Below, piece after piece: positions 1-8,465 of a DNA stretch of 64,000 nucleotides. A program made the translations under genes and the position numbers. The DNA comes from Holophagales bacterium (GTDB lineage Bacteria; Acidobacteriota; Thermoanaerobaculia; UBA5066): positions 62,001-126,000 of the forward strand of contig JADJVF010000009.1 of assembly GCA_016716705.1 (NCBI GenBank). Reading direction: 5' to 3'. Below the pieces are notes generated by a model. It saw only the letters and a list, made by a program, of their open reading frames with translations. It had not been told where the DNA came from and made no database searches. Position 1 is the first letter of the stretch. Each line of letters starts with the position of its first letter.

Positions 1-12
1 CCGCCCGGCTGA

Positions 13-432
13 TCAGCTCTTCTTCGGCGCGGGGGAAACCGAGATCGCGGGGATCGCAGGGTCCGAGGCGGCGCCCGGCGCCCGGCCGACCTGCGGTCCC
101 GTCTCGACCGGCCCCTGGATCACCGCGCCGTCCTCGACGAGAAGCGAGGGCGTGTGAATCTCCGCCTGAAGGCGAGCGCCCGCGTGGACCTCGACCCGCT
201 CGCGGGCGTAGACGACGCCCCGGACGTTCCCGGAAACGGAGAGCCGGCCGACGTGAATCTCGGCGTCGATCGCGGCGCCGTCTCCGATGATCAGCTCGTT
301 CTTCGAGACGACCTTCCCCTTGAGGACGCCATCGATCCGGAACGTGTCCTCGAAGAAGAGAGTCCCCTCGAATCGGGCCCCCCGGTCGAGGAACCCGTTG
401 AGGATTCCGCTCCCCTTCTTTCCGCCGATCAT
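13..432 (-). CDS. Bactofilin family cytoskeletal protein
   Basis: This 139-residue protein should polymerise into membrane-associated bactofilin filaments, which scaffold polar proteins and cell-shape enzymes. A short N-terminal tail (MIGGKKGSGILNGFLDRG) precedes a right-handed beta-helix core at about residues 18-115 with regular turns such as FRIDGVLKGKV, LIIGDGAAIDAEI and LSVSGNVRGVV. A disordered Ala/Pro-rich tail ending KKS follows, the usual bactofilin layout and size. Its ATG overlaps the parB TGA as ATGA, so it is probably translated from the par transcript. Bactofilins sit beside parAB in myxobacteria, where they hold ParABS components near the pole; the same link here is inference. 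Family assignment is confident, partner unknown. Confidence 0.9.
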   Translation of the reverse strand: MIGGKKGSGILNGFLDRGARFEGTLFFEDTFRIDGVLKGKVVSKNELIIGDGAAIDAEIHVGRLSVSGNVRGVVYARERVEVHAGARLQAEIHTPSLLVEDGAVIQGPVETGPQVGRAPGAASDPAIPAISVSPAPKKS

Positions 433-1301
433 CCGCTTCCTCCGACGAGTCGCTCGAAGAGGCCGATGAGCTGCTCCTCGGAGTAGAAGGAGAGGCGGAC
501 TTCGCCCCCCTTCTTCCTGCGCCGGATCTCGACCTTGGTCCCGAGGGATCGCTGGAGCCGCTGCTCTGCGTCTCGCGTGTCGGGGTCGTTGTCGGGGGCG
601 GCCGCTCGCTTTTTCGGCGCCCCGTCGAGGATCTCCTGAACCCGGGCCTCGGCCGCCCGGACGGACAAGCCCCTGCGAATGAATTCCCTTGCGAGGGTCT
701 CCTGGTCGGCGGCCGACGGAAGGGAGAGGAGCGTGCGGGCATGGCCGGCCGAGAGGAGCCCATCCTCGACCTGGGCGCGGACCTCCGCCGGGAGCTTGAG
801 GAGCCGCATGGCGTTCGAAACCGTCGTCCGGTCCTTCCCTACCCGTTCGGCGATCTCGTCCTGGGTCATCCCGAACTTGTCCTTCAGGTGCCAGTACGAT
901 TCCGCTTCTTCCATCGCCGTCAGGTCCCGGCGCTGGATGTTCTCGATGAGCGCGACGAGGAGGTGGTCCCGATCCTCGAGCCCCTCCTTGACGAGGACCG
1001 GGACGCGGGTGAGCCCGGCGAGACGAGCGGCCCGGACACGGCGCTCTCCGGCCAGGATCCGGAAACGGTCGGCGTCGCGGGTGACGAGGATCGGCTGGAG
1101 AATCCCGGTCTCCTTGATCGAGCGGGCCAGCTCCTCGAGCCCGTCGTCGTCGAACCTGCGGCGGGGCTGCTGGCGGTTCGCCTCGAGGTGATCCAGGTCG
1201 ACCATCTGGACGGAGAGCCCCGTCCGGGACTCCGGCAGGGTCGGACGGACGGTCGGGATGAGGGCGGAAAGCCCCTTCCCGAGAGCAGGTCTCTTCGTCA
1301 C
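429..1301 (-). CDS. parB: Chromosome-partitioning protein ParB
   Basis: ParB (290 aa) binds parS, spreads as a CTP-dependent clamp, stimulates ParA and loads SMC at the origin. The N-terminal ALGKGLSALIP segment is the usual ParA-activating motif. Around residues 40-120 lies the CTP-binding fold with GERRVRAARLAG, where Val replaces the common Trp/Tyr, and ENIQRRDLTAMEEAESY. A helix-turn-helix follows (MTQDEIAERVGKDRTTVSNA), and the C-terminal part is the dimerisation domain. The chosen start is a GTG preceded by GGAGGAAA; it overlaps the parA stop (GTGA), which supports translational coupling. Two parS sites lie just upstream in the operon. Confidence 0.96.
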   Translation of the reverse strand: MTKRPALGKGLSALIPTVRPTLPESRTGLSVQMVDLDHLEANRQQPRRRFDDDGLEELARSIKETGILQPILVTRDADRFRILAGERRVRAARLAGLTRVPVLVKEGLEDRDHLLVALIENIQRRDLTAMEEAESYWHLKDKFGMTQDEIAERVGKDRTTVSNAMRLLKLPAEVRAQVEDGLLSAGHARTLLSLPSAADQETLAREFIRRGLSVRAAEARVQEILDGAPKKRAAAPDNDPDTRDAEQRLQRSLGTKVEIRRRKKGGEVRLSFYSEEQLIGLFERLVGGSG

Positions 1302-2092
1302 GGCTTTCCTCCGGCCTCCCCGGCGAGGTCTCGCCGGAGGAGCTCTCGCGCGATGGCGAGGTACGCCTCGGCACCGCGGGACCGAACGTCGTAGAGGAAG
1401 ATCGGCTTTCCGAAGGAGGGGGCCTCCCCCAGCCGTACGTTTCTGGGGACCGCCGGCTCGATGAACGCTCCGCCGAAGTAGCGGCGGATCTCGTCCAGGA
1501 CCTGGCGGGAGAGATTCAGCCGTTCGTCCCACATGGTCGCGACGACCCCGGCGATTTCGAGGCGGGGATTCAGGTTCTCGCGAACTCTCTCTATCGTCGA
1601 AACGAGCTCGGAGACCCCTTCCAGCGCGTAGTACTCGCACTGGATCGGGACGATGACCCCGTCGACGGCCGTGAGGGCATTCAGCGTGAGGAGGCCGAGG
1701 GAGGGTGGGCAGTCGACGAAGACGTAGTCGAACTCGCCCTCCAGCGCGTCGAGCCTTCCGGCGAGCAGGTACTCCCTCTTCTCCACGTTCACGAGCTCGA
1801 TTTCCGCGCCGACCAGCTCGCGGGAAGCCGGGACGAGCGTCAGGAGGGGCAGGCTCGTCGGTCGTGCGACCTCGGCCCAGGTGGTGTTCCCGAGGATCCA
1901 GTCGTAGACCGTCTTCTCGAGCTCGCCCTTGTCGACACCGAGGCCGCCGGTCGTGTTCCCCTGCGGATCGAAGTCGACGAGAAGGACTCGCTTCTCGAGG
2001 ATCGCCAGGGCGGCGGCGAGGCTGATCGCCGTCGTCGTCTTCCCCACGCCCCCCTTCTGGTTCGCCACTGCCAGACGTTTCACGTGGAACAC
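1298..2092 (-). CDS. parA: Chromosome-partitioning ATPase ParA (Soj)
   Basis: ParA (264 aa) is the Walker-type ATPase that forms nucleoid-bound gradients and moves ParB-parS complexes. The deviant Walker A motif is KGGVGKTTT at about residues 13-21. The Walker A' region reads LLVDFDPQGN and Walker B reads YVFVDCPPSLG. The whole family length is present. The start is a GTG directly after a GAGGGGGGA stretch; an in-frame GTG three codons later is an alternative. The first codons encode FHVKR because they contain a parS site, so ParB binding could cover the translation start and possibly autoregulate the operon. The stop overlaps parB. Confidence 0.96.
   Translation of the reverse strand: MFHVKRLAVANQKGGVGKTTTAISLAAALAILEKRVLLVDFDPQGNTTGGLGVDKGELEKTVYDWILGNTTWAEVARPTSLPLLTLVPASRELVGAEIELVNVEKREYLLAGRLDALEGEFDYVFVDCPPSLGLLTLNALTAVDGVIVPIQCEYYALEGVSELVSTIERVRENLNPRLEIAGVVATMWDERLNLSRQVLDEIRRYFGGAFIEPAVPRNVRLGEAPSFGKPIFLYDVRSRGAEAYLAIARELLRRDLAGEAGGKP
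2076..2091. promoter_or_regulatory. parS: parS site 1, inside the parA start
   Basis: On the minus strand the sequence reads TGTTCCACGTGAAACG. It matches the bacterial parS consensus TGTTNCACGTGAAACA at 15 of 16 positions, differing only in the last base. It occupies codons 1-6 of parA. ParB should load here, about 8 kb from the dnaA-dnaN origin. Confidence 0.9.
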
Positions 2093-2174
2093 TCCCCCCT
2101 CGCGTGGTCGCGCCGGTCCGCCCCTGGGCTCTTCTCGAAGCGGGCAGCCGCGGTGCGTCGGTCCGCCGAAGTCG

Positions 2175-2228
2175 TCATCCCCACCCGCTCTCCTGGTTCG
2201 CCGCCACCCGACGTTTCACGTGAAACAT
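2175..2228 (-). pseudogene. Decayed duplicate of the parA 5' end
   Basis: On the minus strand an ATG opens a 17-codon frame reading MFHVKRRVAANQESGWG and then TGA. This mirrors the parA N-terminus FHVKRLAVANQKGGVG. The nucleotide similarity runs over about 50 bp between the copies at about 2041-2095 and 2177-2232. The copy overlaps the end of rsmG in another frame and carries the second parS. It looks like a partial tandem duplication whose coding sense decayed while the 16-bp ParB site stayed intact. No product is expected. Confidence 0.7.
2212..2227. promoter_or_regulatory. parS: parS site 2, at the end of rsmG
   Basis: On the minus strand this reads TGTTTCACGTGAAACG, 15 of 16 matches to the parS consensus. 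It spans the last codons and stop of rsmG (E-C-F-T-stop) and lies 136 bp from site 1. It probably acts as a second ParB loading site near the origin. Confidence 0.9.
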
Positions 2229-2866
2229 TCCACCCGGGCGATACCCCGGAGGTCCGTCCCGGGGCTCTTCCGAAAGACGACGCTCACGCCCGGCAGGGCC
2301 CGCCGCACGTTCCCGAGAAGCGGTTCCGTCGTCCAGAGGAGAGCGATGGCCCCTCGAGCGAGCCCGGGCCGAGCTGCGCGTACGAGCTCCCCGGCGCCGG
2401 CCACGGCGCGACTCGACAGGAGATCGCAGGGGGGAGATTTCTTCATCAGCTCGAGTGCGGGGCCGGGGAATCTAGCGTTCACCACCCGGGCCGTCAATCC
2501 GAGCACGCCGACGGCCTCCTCGAGGAAGCGAGCCTTCTTACCGACCGACTCCACGAGAACCCCCTCGAGATCGCGCCGGGCCAGAAGCAGCGGGATCGCC
2601 GGAAAACCCCCGCCCGAGCCGATGTCCAGCAACCGGAGCCGCCGCGCCCCCGGCGGCGGAAGGAGGGGGAGTGCCTCGAGCGCGTCGATCAGGTGCCGCG
2701 CGACGAGAACCTCCGGTACCGCCTCCTTCCTCGAAACGAGATTGACCCCCGCGTTCGCTCGAAGCAGGAGTTCGAGAAACGAGGCAAGCCCCGGAGAGGC
2801 CGGGACGGCGTCTCCCAGCTTCCTGGCGATCAGCGCTTCACGGACCATCCCCTCGAGCCCCTTCAC
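2216..2866 (-). CDS. rsmG: 16S rRNA (guanine-N7) methyltransferase RsmG
   Basis: RsmG (216 aa, also called GidB) uses S-adenosylmethionine to methylate N7 of a guanine in the 530 loop of 16S rRNA. The SAM-binding motif LLDIGSGGGFPAIPL lies at about residues 78-92. The upstream region NLVSRKE and the downstream DLLSSRAVA are typical of the family. Its ATG overlaps the mnmG stop as ATGA, so it is translated behind mnmG. The 3' end is unusual: the last codons and stop are part of parS site 2, which constrains the C-terminus to ECFT. Loss of RsmG gives low-level streptomycin resistance in other bacteria. Confidence 0.95.
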   Translation of the reverse strand: MKGLEGMVREALIARKLGDAVPASPGLASFLELLLRANAGVNLVSRKEAVPEVLVARHLIDALEALPLLPPPGARRLRLLDIGSGGGFPAIPLLLARRDLEGVLVESVGKKARFLEEAVGVLGLTARVVNARFPGPALELMKKSPPCDLLSSRAVAGAGELVRAARPGLARGAIALLWTTEPLLGNVRRALPGVSVVFRKSPGTDLRGIARVECFT

Positions 2867-4761
2867 GACGAAACCCGCCTCTCCCCGGAAGCGAGCCGGG
2901 CGAGCAGGAGCGTCACGGCGGCCGGGGTGACGCCGGGTATCCGGCCGGCCTGGCCCAGCGTCCGGGGGCGGTGCCGCTCCAGCTTCTCGGCGGCTTCGGC
3001 CGACAACCCCGGCACGCCCCTGTAGCGGAAGTCCGCGGGAACCGGCCGATCCGCCGCCCGACGCACCCTCTCGATCACCTCACGCTCTCTCTTGAGGAAA
3101 CCCTCATAGCGGATCTCGTTCACGAGGCGCTCCCACTCCTCGTCGTCCAGTCCGCCCAGCGGCTCCCGAACACGGCCCGCGAGCCAATCCCGGAGGGACG
3201 CGGGAGCGTCGGGTCGCCGGAGAAGGCCCGCTCCGGTCGTCTCTTCCGACAGGCCGACGCCCATCGCCTCCAGCTCCAGAAGCGTCCCACGGTCCGGAAG
3301 GACGCGCGAGCCCCCGAGCGCCGCGCGCGCCGCCCGTTGCCGCTCCTCCCGTTCCTGGATCGGGGCGGCTTCTTCCTCGGTGAGAAGCCCGTAAGCCATC
3401 CCCTTCTCCACGAGCCGGGCGTAGGCCGTGTCTCCTCCCAGGAGGAGCCGATGCTCGGCCCGCGAGGTGAGGAGTCGGTAGGGCTCTTCGGCGCCGAGCG
3501 TCACGAGGTCGTCGATCATCACCCCGATGTAGGCCTCGTGTCGCCCGAGCGTGAACGGTGCCTGCTCCCGCCCCTTCGCCACGAGCGCCGCGTTCACTCC
3601 CGCCACGAGACCCTGCCCGGCCGCCTCCTCGTAACCGGACGTGCCGTTGATCTGCCCCGCAAGGAAAAGTCCGGGGAGCTCCCGAACCGCCAGAGTGTCG
3701 TCGAGCTGCTCCGGAAAGACGACGTCGTATTCGATCGCGTAGGCCGGCCGGAGGATCTCTGCCTCCTCCAGCCCCGGGAGGCTCCGAACCACCTCGTCCT
3801 GAACGTCCGCCGGAAGGGACATGGACAACCCTCCCAGGTAGGTCCAGTCCGTGTCGAGACCCTCGGGTTCGATGAAGATCTGGTGCCTGTCCCTCTCGGC
3901 GAATCGAACGACCTTGTCTTCTATGGACGGGCAATAGCGGGGGCCCCGGCCTCGGATGACCCCGGAGTAGAGCGGTGACCGGTCGAGGTTTCGCCGGATC
4001 AGGTCGTGCGTCCGCTCCGTCGTGTGCGTCAGGAAGCAGTCGACCTGGGGAAGCCGCGGAAAACGCTCCAGCCGGGACCGGAAAGAGAAGGCCCTCGGGG
4101 CGACATCTCCTCTGACCCGAACCGTTTTAGAGCGATCGATGGATTTTCCGGCCACCCGCGGCGGCGTTCCGGTCTTCATCCGCCCGATCCGGAGACCAAG
4201 CCCCCTCAGGGCATCCGAGAGGTCGACGCACGGCATCTCCCCCCAGCGACCCGCGGCCTGCCGCTCGGCCCCGACGTGAATCAGCCCCCGGAGAAACGTC
4301 CCGCTCGTAACGACGGCGGCCCGGCACCCCAGCTCCTCCCCGTCCTCGAGCCGAAGACCCGAGAGAACGCCCTCCGCCACGACGAATCCGGCCGCCGCCC
4401 CTTCTCTCAGCTCCAGATTCGGCCGCGCGGCGAGACGCTGGCCCACCTCGCGCGAGTAGGCCGCCTTGTCCGACTGGCACCGAAGACCCTGAACGGCCGG
4501 CCCGCGGGACGCGTTGAGCACTTTGAAATGGATCCCCGTCCGGTCCGCCGCCCAGCCCATCAGGCCCCCGAGGGCGTCGATCTCCCGCACGGTCTGCCCC
4601 TTCGCGAGCCCTCCGATCGCGGGATTGCAGCTCATCCGCGCAATCGCCCCGAGGTCCCGCGTCAGCAGAAGCGTTCGGCAGCCGACCCGCGCAGAGGCCC
4701 AGGCCGCTTCGGCCCCGGCGTGACCACCGCCCACCACCACGACGTCCCAGTGAGCCTTCAT
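2863..4761 (-). CDS. mnmG: tRNA uridine-34 modification enzyme MnmG (GidA)
   Basis: MnmG (632 aa) is the FAD- and NADH-dependent partner of MnmE. The two install carboxymethylaminomethyl groups at C5 of the wobble uridine. The N-terminal dinucleotide-binding motif is VVVVGGGHAGAEAAW at about residues 7-21. Family signatures follow: SCNPAIGGLAKGQ, GRMKTGTPPRV, GQINGTSGYEEAAGQG and TSRAEHRLLLGGDTA. The C-terminal helical domain that contacts MnmE and tRNA is present, and the length is normal. It sits between mnmE and rsmG with 4-bp overlaps on both sides, the classic origin-proximal order. Confidence 0.97.
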   Translation of the reverse strand: MKAHWDVVVVGGGHAGAEAAWASARVGCRTLLLTRDLGAIARMSCNPAIGGLAKGQTVREIDALGGLMGWAADRTGIHFKVLNASRGPAVQGLRCQSDKAAYSREVGQRLAARPNLELREGAAAGFVVAEGVLSGLRLEDGEELGCRAAVVTSGTFLRGLIHVGAERQAAGRWGEMPCVDLSDALRGLGLRIGRMKTGTPPRVAGKSIDRSKTVRVRGDVAPRAFSFRSRLERFPRLPQVDCFLTHTTERTHDLIRRNLDRSPLYSGVIRGRGPRYCPSIEDKVVRFAERDRHQIFIEPEGLDTDWTYLGGLSMSLPADVQDEVVRSLPGLEEAEILRPAYAIEYDVVFPEQLDDTLAVRELPGLFLAGQINGTSGYEEAAGQGLVAGVNAALVAKGREQAPFTLGRHEAYIGVMIDDLVTLGAEEPYRLLTSRAEHRLLLGGDTAYARLVEKGMAYGLLTEEEAAPIQEREERQRAARAALGGSRVLPDRGTLLELEAMGVGLSEETTGAGLLRRPDAPASLRDWLAGRVREPLGGLDDEEWERLVNEIRYEGFLKREREVIERVRRAADRPVPADFRYRGVPGLSAEAAEKLERHRPRTLGQAGRIPGVTPAAVTLLLARLASGERRVSS

Positions 4762-6092
4762 TTTCCGACGCAGAACGTGGAGAAGATCCTGTCGAGAAGC
4801 TCTTCCGTCGCCGTCTCCCCCGTGATCTCTCCGAGCGCGTGAAGCCCCGCCCGCACCGCCCCCGCCGCGATCTCAGCGGGACCCTCCGCCCCGAGGCCGT
4901 CGAGCGCGGCCGCGGCGCTCAGCAGCGCCTCGCGCTGCCGGGGCAGCCCGCCGAACTCGCCCGTTCCAAGGCAGGAAACCAGCCGCGCCCCGATCTCCCG
5001 CCGCAGCGCGGTCAGCCCTTCGCCGGTCCTCGCGCTCACGCGCAGCTCTCCGTCGCGGCGCTCTCCCGGCAGGTCGGCCTTCGTCTCCAGGACCAGCACG
5101 GGCACCCCTTCCGGAAGGTCGCCCCGTGCCGGCGACTCGCCGCCCGCTTCCCGGGCCACGAGGAGGAGATCGGCGCCGGCGGCCGCCCGCCCGGCCGCCT
5201 CGACCCCGAGGCGCTCGAGTCTCTCGGTGGTCTCCCGCAGCCCTGCCGTGTCGACGAGCCGGACCCGCTCTCCCTCGACCTCGAACATCTCTGCCACGGC
5301 ATCGCGCGTCGTCCCCGCCAGCTCCGTCACCAGGGCCCTGTCCTCGCCGAGAAGCGCGTTGAACAGGGTCGACTTCCCGGCGTTCGGGGCGCCGACGATG
5401 ACGACCGTCGGAACCACGCCGGGGGCTCGGCCCGCACCCGCCTCCGATGCCAGAAGCCGCAGCGCGGCCCGCGCGGAGACGATTCGCGCGAGCGCCGACG
5501 TCTCTCCGTCCCTCTCGACGTCTTCGGCGAAATCCAGCCGAGCCTCCAGCTCCACGAGAACACCGAGAAGCTCCTCCCGGAGCGCCGCCACCTTCCGCGA
5601 GAGCTCTCCGCGGACGAGACCGAGCGCACGCCGCGCCTCCCCCCGGCTCGCCGCCCCCGCGAGGAGGCCGATCCCCTCGGCCCTCGCCAGGTCGATCTTC
5701 CCGTTCGCGAGCGCCCGTCGCGTGAACTCGCCCGGCCGGGCGCGCCGGGCTCCCCGGCTCACGGCCGAGGCGACGAGAAGCTCGACCACCGCAGGGGAGC
5801 CGTGAGCCTGCAGCTCGACGACCTCCTCGCCGGTCGAGGACGCGGGAGAAGCAAACCAGAGCACGAGGCCCTCGTCCGCGACGCTCCCCTCCTCGTCGAG
5901 GAACGGGGAAAGGTACGCCCGGCGAGCCTGCGGCCGCGCCGGAATCCGGGGCGCCATCTCCCTCGCAAGGGCCAGAACGCGCCCTGCCGGTCCGCTCAGG
6001 CGGACGATCGCGAGCGCGCCCGTCCCGACGGGTGTCGCGCGGGCGACGAGGACGTCTCCATCCCCGGCGGCATCCCCGACGAGCGGGGCCAC
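4758..6092 (-). CDS. mnmE: tRNA modification GTPase MnmE
   Basis: MnmE (444 aa, TrmE) is the GTPase partner of MnmG. The N-terminal tetrahydrofolate-binding domain contains ATPVGTGALAIVRLSG. The G domain lies in a helical domain: G1 is GAPNAGKST at about residues 238-246, G2 TTRD and G3 DTAGL. G4 reads TKAD, with Thr where MnmE normally has Asn. The protein ends CVGK, the invariant C-terminal cysteine motif. The start is a GTG just before the family's conserved N-terminal strand. The stop overlaps the mnmG ATG, matching an MnmE-MnmG complex. Function is confident; the G4 change is tolerated in several other GTPase families. Confidence 0.96.
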   Translation of the reverse strand: MAPLVGDAAGDGDVLVARATPVGTGALAIVRLSGPAGRVLALAREMAPRIPARPQARRAYLSPFLDEEGSVADEGLVLWFASPASSTGEEVVELQAHGSPAVVELLVASAVSRGARRARPGEFTRRALANGKIDLARAEGIGLLAGAASRGEARRALGLVRGELSRKVAALREELLGVLVELEARLDFAEDVERDGETSALARIVSARAALRLLASEAGAGRAPGVVPTVVIVGAPNAGKSTLFNALLGEDRALVTELAGTTRDAVAEMFEVEGERVRLVDTAGLRETTERLERLGVEAAGRAAAGADLLLVAREAGGESPARGDLPEGVPVLVLETKADLPGERRDGELRVSARTGEGLTALRREIGARLVSCLGTGEFGGLPRQREALLSAAAALDGLGAEGPAEIAAGAVRAGLHALGEITGETATEELLDRIFSTFCVGK

Positions 6093-6129
6093 CGTTTTGG
6101 CCCCTCCGTCGGACCGCCGCGCGACTTCG

Positions 6130-7806
6130 TCACGCCTTCGTCGCCTTCGGCCGCATTCCGAGATCCGTGTAGCGCTCGAGAAGGAGCTGCTGGACGATGG
6201 AGAGGACGTTCTGGACGAGCCAGTAGAGAACCAGCCCGGACGGCATGTCCTTGAACATGAAGCCCATGACGAGGGGGAGGAAACCCATGACCCTCTTCGT
6301 CATGGCGTCGCCCGTGGCCGGCATCATCTGCTGCTGCAGCCACATCGTCAGCGTCATCAGGATCGGCGTGACGTAGTAGGGGTCCTTGGCGGAGAGGTCC
6401 TGGATCCAGAGAGCGAACGGCGCGTGCCGCAGGTCGATCGCGTGGCTCAGGAGGTTGTAGAAGGCGATCAGGATCGGCATCTGCAGGAGGAGAGGGAGAC
6501 ACCCGCCGGCCGGGTTCACCTTCTCCGTCTTGTAGAGCGCCATCGTCTCCTCGTTCATCCGGACGCGCGCCTGCGGGTCCGACTTCAGCTTCGGCGTCCA
6601 CTTCAGGCGGATCGCTTCGATCTTCGGCTGAAGAGAGCTCATCTTCTTCATCGAGACGAGCTGCTTCCAGGTGAGGGGGAAGAGAAGAATCTTGATGACG
6701 ACCGTCGCGAGGATGATCGCGACGCCCCAGTTCGGGATCGCGGCGTGGAACTGCTTCAGAAGCCAGAGCAGCGGCGCCACGATGACGGCGAACCAGCCGT
6801 AGTCGATCAGCTTCTCCATGCCGGGACGCACGGACCGGAGGGTGTCGATGTCCTTCGGGCCGAAGTAGAGACCGGCTTCGATCGTGCCGGCCCCCGAGAG
6901 GACGACCTCGGTCTCGACGAGCGGCTCGGCGGCGGCGGCGGGCACGCCACCGGCTGCCGGGGCGGGAGGGAGGACGAGTCCGACCGGCCGGAGCGTCACG
7001 GTCTCCGCGGCGCCAGGCAGGAAGGCCGTGACGAAGTAGTTGTCTTCGAGTCCGGCGGCGATGAGCCCCGAACCGGCAGGAACGGGCTCCTTCAGGCCGT
7101 CCTTCGCCTTCCTCGACACCGACCGGGCCGCCGAAAGCGTCACGCTCGAACCCGGCTTGGTGTAGCGGTTCTCGAGCTCGGCCTTCGAAGGGTTTCCGAC
7201 TCCGGGGCCGAGGACGACCCCGACCGGGCGACCGCCGCCGCCCTCCCTCTCGACTTTCAGTCCCAGGACGTACCCGGTCCCGAACGTGTAGGTCCGAACC
7301 ACGCCCTGTCCGTCCGCCTCGCGGTACCGGAAGCGGACGACCGTCCCCCCGTTTCCCTCCTCGACCGTCGTCTCGTGCAGCGCGGCGGCTGCCCGCGCGA
7401 GGAACGGATCTCCCGGGTCGTAGACCAGGGTCCGCCCGGCGAACGGAGCATCCCTCCGGACGAGCTCCAGGGCCCCCTTCTCGTCCGCCCCGCCGAACTT
7501 CGAAAGCTCCGCCGAAACGACCTCTCCTCCCCGGTTCGAGAGCTTCAGCGTGAGGACCCCGTTCTTCAGCGTCACCACCCGCGGCTCGGTAGCCCCGACC
7601 GGCGGAACGGCGGCCGGCGTGGTCGGGTCAGCAGCGGCCACGGCCTCCGGGACGGCCGTCGGTGTCGGCGCCGCCGCCGCCGAAACGGTCGGCTTCGGCG
7701 AAGCCGGCGCCCGCGGCGCCGGCTTCGGCGCCGGAAAGATCAGGGTCCACAGGATCAGGATTGTGGCCGACAGGCCGAAAGCCACGGCGAGACGTTTCGA
7801 ATCCAA
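6130..7806 (-). CDS. yidC: Membrane protein insertase YidC
   Basis: YidC (558 aa) inserts and folds inner-membrane proteins, alone or with Sec. Residues 1-25 form an N-terminal membrane anchor (RLAVAFGLSATILILWTLIF). An Ala/Pro-rich linker and a periplasmic beta-sandwich domain follow at about 60-330, as in Gram-negative YidC. The C-terminal 60kDa_IMP core has five membrane segments with MKKMSSLQPKIEAIR, a cytoplasmic hairpin and GCLPLLLQMPILIAFYNLL. The large periplasmic domain supports a two-membrane envelope. The gene lies 21 bp after yidD and 37 bp before mnmE. The Jag/KhpB gene often found next to yidC is absent here. Confidence 0.97.
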   Translation of the reverse strand: MDSKRLAVAFGLSATILILWTLIFPAPKPAPRAPASPKPTVSAAAAPTPTAVPEAVAAADPTTPAAVPPVGATEPRVVTLKNGVLTLKLSNRGGEVVSAELSKFGGADEKGALELVRRDAPFAGRTLVYDPGDPFLARAAAALHETTVEEGNGGTVVRFRYREADGQGVVRTYTFGTGYVLGLKVEREGGGGRPVGVVLGPGVGNPSKAELENRYTKPGSSVTLSAARSVSRKAKDGLKEPVPAGSGLIAAGLEDNYFVTAFLPGAAETVTLRPVGLVLPPAPAAGGVPAAAAEPLVETEVVLSGAGTIEAGLYFGPKDIDTLRSVRPGMEKLIDYGWFAVIVAPLLWLLKQFHAAIPNWGVAIILATVVIKILLFPLTWKQLVSMKKMSSLQPKIEAIRLKWTPKLKSDPQARVRMNEETMALYKTEKVNPAGGCLPLLLQMPILIAFYNLLSHAIDLRHAPFALWIQDLSAKDPYYVTPILMTLTMWLQQQMMPATGDAMTKRVMGFLPLVMGFMFKDMPSGLVLYWLVQNVLSIVQQLLLERYTDLGMRPKATKA

Positions 7807-7827
7807 TGGCAGCTCCTCGAAGGCGGG

Positions 7828-8070
7828 TCAGGGCACCGGGTCGAAACCGCCCGGGTGGAACGGATGACAACGGGAAAGGCGCAGGATCGAGAGCCACGCC
7901 CCTTTCAGGAGACCGTGGCGGAGGATCGATTCGCGAGCGTACTCCGAACAGGTCGGTTGGAACCGGCAGGCCGCCGGAAGAAGTGGCGAGAGGAACCTCT
8001 TGTAGAGCCCCAGCAGCTCCGCGGCTCCGCGAGCCCCGCGCCCCGGCCTCGCTTCATCCATTCCCGTCAC
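7828..8070 (-). CDS. yidD: Membrane protein insertion efficiency factor YidD
   Basis: YidD is a small cytoplasmic, membrane-associated protein that helps YidC-dependent insertion. The family core is complete: LYKRFLSPLLPAACRFQPTC, SEYARESILRHG and CHPFHPGGFDPVP, with the conserved cysteines. I chose the GTG at 8070 because it overlaps the rnpA stop (GTGA); an ATG three codons later at 8061 is an equally possible start. The order rpmH-rnpA-yidD-yidC is the standard one, which leaves little doubt about identity. Confidence 0.93.
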   Translation of the reverse strand: MTGMDEARPGRGARGAAELLGLYKRFLSPLLPAACRFQPTCSEYARESILRHGLLKGAWLSILRLSRCHPFHPGGFDPVP

Positions 8071-8465
8071 GGCGGGACCCCGGCCCCCACGCGGGCGACG
8101 AGCTTCTCGAAATCTCTCGAAAGCTCGGCAAAGGCGGTCTCTTCCGCCCCGGCGCGTACGTTCACGACCACGTCGACGGCCCCCCGAAGCTCGGAGCAAC
8201 GCCGAAAGAGCTCGCGGAGCTTGCGCCGAAGCCGATTCCTCACGACGGCGGTGCCGGTCTTCTTCGTGATCGTGACTCCGAGCCGGGCACAGGACCCGCG
8301 CGCGGGCCTCACGAAAAAGACCAGCCAGCGGCCGACATAGCGCCGCCCGCTGGAGTAGGTATCCAGGTAGTCTGCCCGACGAAGGACCCGGCGGTCCCTC
8401 CCGAACGACTCCGAGACCCGGGGCGCTGAAAATTCGCGCCCGGGCCCGCTGGGTTCGGAAAGCAT
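8067..8465 (-). CDS. rnpA: Ribonuclease P protein component
   Basis: RnpA (132 aa with this start) is the protein cofactor of RNase P, which removes 5' leaders from tRNA precursors. The conserved region runs SFGRDRRVLRRADY, then GVTITKKTGTAVVRNRLRRK at about residues 67-86, which contains the RNR-type signature RNRLRRKLRELFR. The reading frame stays open upstream into rpmH, so the start is uncertain. I chose the ATG at 8465 because it lies after the rpmH stop. The extra 20 or so residues before the conserved core are probably disordered. Confidence 0.92.
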   Translation of the reverse strand: MLSEPSGPGREFSAPRVSESFGRDRRVLRRADYLDTYSSGRRYVGRWLVFFVRPARGSCARLGVTITKKTGTAVVRNRLRRKLRELFRRCSELRGAVDVVVNVRAGAEETAFAELSRDFEKLVARVGAGVPP

